DNA from: an uncultured Rhodospirillaceae bacterium
GTDB taxonomy: Bacteria; Pseudomonadota; Alphaproteobacteria; Rhodospirillales; Magnetospirillaceae
Assembly (NCBI GenBank): GCA_903941095.1
Contig: CAJANN010000366.1
Location: forward strand, 19,258-83,257
Direction: 5' to 3'
Length of the DNA: 64,000 nt
Positions 59,201-64,000 of the stretch are shown one piece after another. Below the pieces are notes generated by a model. The model ran no database searches. It worked only from the letters and a program-made list of their open reading frames with translations, and had not been told where the DNA came from. Position 1 is the first letter of the stretch; each line of letters starts with the position of its first letter. Both the position numbers and the translations under genes were made by a program.

Positions 59201-61047
59201 TGTTCGGCAACGCCATGCTGTGTTCGCCGCATATCCGGCTGGTCGGCGCCTTCAACCACGCCCACATCTTCGTCGATCCCGATCCCGACCCGGCCGTCTC
59301 GTTCGCCGAACGCGACCGCCTGTTCAAGGCCGCCCGGTCATGGCCGGACTATGATGCCCGGGTGATTTCGCCGGGGGGCGGGGTCTTCGCCCGTTCGGCC
59401 AAGTCCATCGCCGTCAGCGCGGAAATGGCCGCCCGCTTCGGCATCGACAGGCCCAGCCTGACCCCGAACGACCTGATCCGCATCCTGCTGACCGCCCCGG
59501 TCGACCTGCTGTTCTTCGGCGGCATCGGCACCTATGTCAAGGCGGCCGGCGAAAGCCATGCCGATGTCGGCGACCGCGCCAACGACGCGCTGCGGGTGGA
59601 CGGACACGAAATCAAGGCCCGGGTGCTGGGGGAAGGCGCCAATCTGGGCGCCACCCAGAAGGGCCGCATCGAAGCGGCGCTGGCCGGGGTCAGGCTGAAC
59701 ACCGACGCCATCGACAATTCCGCCGGCGTCGACACCTCGGACCACGAGGTCAACATCAAGATCCTGCTGAACGATCTGGTTGCCGCCGGCGACCTGACGG
59801 AAAAGCAGCGCGACCGGCTTCTGGTATCGATGACCGACGAAGTCGCCGCCCTGGTTCTGCGCGACAATTATCTGCAGACCCAGGCCATCAGCGTGATGGA
59901 AGCCAGCGGCCCCGACCTGCTGGACGGCCAGGGCCGTTTCATGCGCCTGCTGGAAAAGACCGGGCGGCTGGACCGCGCCCTGGAATTCCTGCCCGGCGAG
60001 GACGTCCTGACGGAACGGGCGGCGCGGCGCAAGGGACTGGTGCGGCCGGAGCTGGCGGTGCTGCTGGCCTATTCCAAGATCTGGCTGCACGATGCCGTCC
60101 TGGCTTCGGACCTGCCGGACGATTCCTTCCTGCAGGCCGATCTGGGGCGCTATTTCCCCTCAGCCCTGCGCGACCGCTTCATGGCCGAGATCGCCTCGCA
60201 CCGCCTGCGCCGCGAAATCGTCGCCACCACGGTGACCAATTCGATGATCAACCGGGTCGGCGCCGGCTTCGTCCTGGACATGACCGAGCGCACCGGCTTC
60301 GGCCCCGCCGACGTGGCGCGGGCCTATATCGTCGCCCGCGACGCCTATGGCCTGCGGGCGGTGTGGCGCGGGATCGAGGCGCTGGACGGTCTTGTTCCGG
60401 CGGCGGCCCAGACCGCCATGCTGACCGAGGCCAACCGCCTGCTGGAACGGGCCACCGCCTGGGTCCTGCGTCATGGTCCGGCCCCTTGCGACATCGGGGC
60501 AATCATTGCCGAGCTGGCCCCCGGCATCGCCGCCATCGACGCCCATCGCGCCCGGGCGCTGCCGCCGGAAACCGCCGCCGTCGTCGCCGCCCGGACCAGG
60601 GACTACACCGACCAGGGCGTTCCGGAAGACGTGGCGGCCCAGGTCGCCGGTCTGATCGTCCTGGCTTCGGCACCCGACATCATTCGCATCGCCACCCGGC
60701 GCGGGCTGGCGGTGGAAGAGGTCGGGCGGGTCTATTTCGCCGTCGGCTCGCGTTTCGGTCTGGGCTGGCTGCGCCGTTCGGCGCAACAATCGGGGGGGCG
60801 CGGGCACTGGGACAAGCTGGCGGCGGCGGCGGCCATCGAGGAATTGTACGGCCACCAGCGCGATATCGCCGATGCGGTCCTGGCCGATGAAAGCATCGAA
60901 GCCTGGACGATCCGGCATGCGGCCCGGGTCGAACGGGTCGACGGCCTGCTGGCGGAATTGCGCGCCGCCCCGCAGGTCGACCTGTCGATGCTGGCGGTGG
61001 CCAACCGGCAATTGCGGGTCCTGGCCGAGGCGGGCGATGGGGGCTGA
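56242..61047 (+). CDS. NAD-glutamate dehydrogenase, large (~180 kDa) class
   Basis: About 1600 aa; [87 protein letters not shown]. Confidence 0.96.
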   Translation: [1601 protein letters not shown]

Positions 61048-61116
61048 ACGCTCATTTGCGTTGCCCTGTCGTCGCGATGATGATAACGAAACCCCCATCG
61101 ACAGGCAGGATGCAGC

Positions 61117-61548
61117 ATGGCCAAGGGCGCGACGCACGAGACTCTGACCGGCGTGACCGAAGTGAAGGTCGGTTCCGAAAAATCGTTCGGCCTGGTCTTT
61201 GCCGCCTTGTTCGCATTGATCGCCGTGTGGCCGCTGAAGGATGGCGGCGAGCTGCGCCTGTGGGCGATCGCCGTGGCCGCCGCCTTCGCCGTGGCCGCAC
61301 TGGCGGCGCCGCGGGCGTTGCGGCCCCTGAACCTGCTGTGGTTCAAGTTCGGCATGCTGCTGCACCATATCGTCACGCCCCTGGTGATGGGGCTGCTGTT
61401 CTTCCTGACCGTCACCCCGGTCGGCCTGCTGATGCGGGCCACCGGCAAGGACCCCATGCGCCTGAAGCGCGATCCGGCGGCGGCCAGCTACTGGATCGAC
61501 CGCACGCCGCCGGGGCCGGCGCCGGATTCCATGAAAAACCAGTTCTAG
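61117..61548 (+). CDS. SxtJ family membrane protein
   Basis: SEKSFGLVFAALFALIAVWPL...AALAAPRALRPLNLLWFKFGMLLHHIVTPLVMGLLFFLTVTPVGLLMRATGKDPMRLK. Confidence 0.85.
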   Translation: MAKGATHETLTGVTEVKVGSEKSFGLVFAALFALIAVWPLKDGGELRLWAIAVAAAFAVAALAAPRALRPLNLLWFKFGMLLHHIVTPLVMGLLFFLTVTPVGLLMRATGKDPMRLKRDPAAASYWIDRTPPGPAPDSMKNQF

Positions 61549-61559
61549 GGATCGAAAAC

Positions 61560-61709
61560 ATGGCCTTTCTGCTTGAGCTCTGGGCGTTCCTGCGTGCCCG
61601 CAAGAAGTTTTGGCTGCTCCCCATCCTGGTGATGATGGTGATCTTCGGCGGCCTGATCGTGCTGAGCCAGGGCTCGGCGGTGGCGCCGTTCATCTATACT
61701 CTGTTCTAG
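61560..61709 (+). CDS. DUF5989 family small membrane protein
   Basis: MAFLLELWAFLRARKKFWLLPILVMMVIFGGLIVLSQGSAVAPFIYTLF (49 aa, single TM). Confidence 0.85.
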   Translation: MAFLLELWAFLRARKKFWLLPILVMMVIFGGLIVLSQGSAVAPFIYTLF

Positions 61710-61720
61710 AGGGGCCAATC

Positions 61721-63562
61721 GTGCGGGTTCTCGGCATTTCGGCGCTGTATCACGACAGTGCGGCGGCGCTGATCCAGGACGGCCGCATCGTGGCGGCCGC
61801 CCAGGAAGAGCGGTTCACCCGCAGGAAGCACGACGCCCGCTTTCCCGAGAACGCGGTGAATTACTGCTTGGCCGAGGCCGGCTGCAGCCTGGCCGATATC
61901 GACCATGTCGTGTTCTACGACAAGCCGTTCCTGAAGTTCGAACGGCTGCTGGAAACCTATCTGTCCTTCGCCCCCAAGGGGTTCGCCTCGTTCAAGACCG
62001 CCATTCCGGTGTGGCTGAAGGAAAAGCTGTTCCAGAAGGACATGCTGCGCAAGGATTTGGCCAAGTTCGATCCCGGCTTCGACTGGATGAACCGGCTGCT
62101 GTTCGCCGAACACCATCTCAGCCATGCCGCCTCGGCATTCTTCCCGTCGCCGTTCGAAGAGGCGGCGGTGCTGACGATGGACGGGGTCGGGGAATGGACC
62201 ACCACCTCGCTGGCCTTCGGGTCGGGCAACCGGCTGGATATCCACAAGGAACTGCATTTCCCGCACTCGCTGGGGCTGCTTTATTCCGCCTTCACCTATT
62301 ACACCGGCTTCAAGGTCAATTCCGGCGAATACAAGGTCATGGGTCTGGCGCCCTATGGCGAGCCGAAATACACCCAGCTGATCCTGGACAAGATCGTCGA
62401 CGTCAAGGATGACGGCAGCTTCTGGCTGGACCAGTCCTATTTCGATTATTGCACCGGCCTGACCATGACCAACGACAGGTTCGCCGGCCTGTTCGGGCAG
62501 AAGGTGCGCCAGGCCGACAAGGACCCGCTGACCCAGTTCCACATGGACATCGCCGCCTCGGTGCAGGCGGTGACCGAGCATGTGGTGCTGAAGCTGGCGC
62601 GCGCCATCCGCAAGGATACCGGCGCGAAGAATCTGTGCTTGGCCGGCGGTGTGGCGCTGAATTGCGTCGCCAACGGCAAGGTGCTGCGCGAAGGCATCTT
62701 CGACAATATCTGGATCCAGCCGGCGGCCGGCGATGCCGGCGGCGCCCTGGGGGCGGCCCTGGCCGGCTATCACATCCACAAGGGCCAGAAGCGCGCCGTC
62801 ACCGGCGGCGGCAAGGACGCCATGAAGGGCTCGTATCTCGGCCCGGTGTTCGAGCAGGCCGATATCGAGGCCCGCCTGACCGCCGCGGGCGCCAGGTTCA
62901 CCGTACTGCCTGACGACCAGTTGATCGAACAGACCGCGCAGGCCCTGGCCGACGAAAAGGCGGTGGGCTGGATGCAGGGCCGGATGGAATTCGGCCCGCG
63001 CGCCCTGGGCGGCCGCTCGATCCTGGGCGACCCGCGCTCGCCGACCATGCAGAAGGTGCTGAACCTCAAGGTCAAGTATCGCGAAAGCTTCCGCCCGTTC
63101 GCGCCGTCGGTATTGCGCGAGGACGTGGCCGAATGGTTCGAGCTGGACGGCGATTCGCCCTATATGCTGCTGGTCGCCCCGGTGGCCGAAAAGCATCGCC
63201 GCGCCATGACCGCGGAAGAACAGGCCCTGTTCGGCATCGACAAGCTGAACGTGCCGCGCTCCAGCCTGCCGGCCATCACCCATGTCGATTATTCGGCCCG
63301 CATCCAGACCGTGCATGCCGACACCAATCCGCGCTACCATGCGCTGATTTCCGCCTTCAAGGGCAAGACCGGCTGCCCGGTGGTGGTCAACACCAGCTTC
63401 AACGTCCGCGGCGAGCCCATCGTCTGCACCCCGGAAGACGCCTTCCGCTGCTTCATGGGCAGCGAGATCGAGGTGCTGACGGTAGGCAATTGCTTCCTGA
63501 GGAAGGAAGACCAGGACCCTTCCCTGAAGCTCGACTACAAGAACGCCTTCGAGCTGGACTGA
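61721..63562 (+). CDS. Carbamoyltransferase (NodU/CmcH/TobZ family)
   Basis: VRVLGISALYHDSAAALIQDGRIVAAAQEERFTRRKHD; EHHLSHAASAFFPSPFEEAAVLTMDGVGEW; GGVALNCVANGKVLREGIFDNIWIQPAAGDAGGALGAAL; C-terminal GRMEFGPRALGGRSILGDPR. Confidence 0.95.
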   Translation: MRVLGISALYHDSAAALIQDGRIVAAAQEERFTRRKHDARFPENAVNYCLAEAGCSLADIDHVVFYDKPFLKFERLLETYLSFAPKGFASFKTAIPVWLKEKLFQKDMLRKDLAKFDPGFDWMNRLLFAEHHLSHAASAFFPSPFEEAAVLTMDGVGEWTTTSLAFGSGNRLDIHKELHFPHSLGLLYSAFTYYTGFKVNSGEYKVMGLAPYGEPKYTQLILDKIVDVKDDGSFWLDQSYFDYCTGLTMTNDRFAGLFGQKVRQADKDPLTQFHMDIAASVQAVTEHVVLKLARAIRKDTGAKNLCLAGGVALNCVANGKVLREGIFDNIWIQPAAGDAGGALGAALAGYHIHKGQKRAVTGGGKDAMKGSYLGPVFEQADIEARLTAAGARFTVLPDDQLIEQTAQALADEKAVGWMQGRMEFGPRALGGRSILGDPRSPTMQKVLNLKVKYRESFRPFAPSVLREDVAEWFELDGDSPYMLLVAPVAEKHRRAMTAEEQALFGIDKLNVPRSSLPAITHVDYSARIQTVHADTNPRYHALISAFKGKTGCPVVVNTSFNVRGEPIVCTPEDAFRCFMGSEIEVLTVGNCFLRKEDQDPSLKLDYKNAFELD

Positions 63563-63650
63563 TCGGCGGGATAGTGCGGTCAGCTTCGGGTGTCCCTGCG
63601 GGATGCCGTCTGGGTTCCATAGCCAGTCTCCGCGCCAGAGCCCTCCGATA

Positions 63651-64000
63651 TCAAGTGGGGATGGACAGTTTTGCCAGGGCGCCAGCAACGGCGCGGGCGT
63701 CGGCCAGGGCGTCGTGGCCGCGCCCGCAATCCTCCAGACCGAACAGTTCGGGAAGGTCGGCGCTGAACAGGTGGTTGCGGCCGGTGGCGGCCAGGAATTG
63801 CGGATAGACGTCGCCGGTCCGGCCGGCGAAGCGGTCGTCGATGCCGGCCAGCCGGCAGTTTTCGGCGATGACGGCCGCATCGGCGCCATTGGACAGCAGC
63901 ATCAGATCGGGGGCGGCGAAGCGCAGGAGTTGGTCGAGAGCAGGAGCGATGTCGGTTCCGTCATTGTCCACCGCGGCCTGGGTGATGCCGGTCAGGTCGG
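63651..64000 (-). CDS. DEDDh 3'-5' exonuclease-like protein (5' end outside window)
   Basis: ...DLTGITQAAVDNDGTDIAPALDQLLRFAAPDLMLLSNGADAAVIAENCRLAG...GRGHDALADARAVAGALAKLSIPT; HxAxxD exonuclease motif. Confidence 0.65.
   Translation of the reverse strand, partial: DLTGITQAAVDNDGTDIAPALDQLLRFAAPDLMLLSNGADAAVIAENCRLAGIDDRFAGRTGDVYPQFLAATGRNHLFSADLPELFGLEDCGRGHDALADARAVAGALAKLSIPT

Noticed and set aside
55099-59265. 1388-aa minus-strand ORF
   Set aside because: Antisense to holA/NAD-glutamate dehydrogenase; composition rich in Gln/Gly/His/Arg typical of shadow ORFs in high-GC DNA; no domain motifs.
61117-63562. Saxitoxin biosynthesis cluster
   Set aside because: Only the carbamoylation-related trio is present; no SxtA, amidinotransferase or cyclisation genes, so toxin production is not supported.

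Overview
This is a GC-rich alphaproteobacterial chromosomal segment, probably Rhodospirillales/Magnetospirillum-like (inferred from gene order and porin type; not checked by search). It appears to span the replication-origin and centromere region. From left to right it carries: lolA (partial), ftsK, an aminotransferase, amtB, a methyltransferase and glnK; then ubiH, secB, dnaQ-coaE-aroE-maf-ppsR, a DnaA-box-rich gap (putative oriC), hemE-hemH-hemJ-rho, mnmE-mnmG-rsmG-parA-parB; then a mixed middle section with pbp1A, ribA, a putative sigma54-driven three-gene unit, two paralogous porins flanking a HEPN/MNT toxin-antitoxin pair, and leuS-lptE-holA. It ends with a large NAD-glutamate dehydrogenase and an SxtJ/DUF5989/carbamoyltransferase trio. 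The most interesting signals are: (1) four parS palindromes inside or at the starts of hemJ, mnmG and rsmG; (2) a putative oriC next to hemE; (3) the trio resembling sxtI-J-K of saxitoxin clusters; (4) an exact sigma54 -24/-12 consensus before an unknown Ala/Pro/Gln-rich protein; (5) amtB and glnK split by an opposite-strand methyltransferase, with related sigma54-like sites upstream of each; (6) a two-copy, three-hairpin intergenic repeat with compensatory differences that abuts the stop codons of unrelated genes; (7) an OmpR-type regulator with a truncated receiver domain. No tRNA, rRNA, CRISPR array or transposase was recognised. All calls were made by eye, with no database search.
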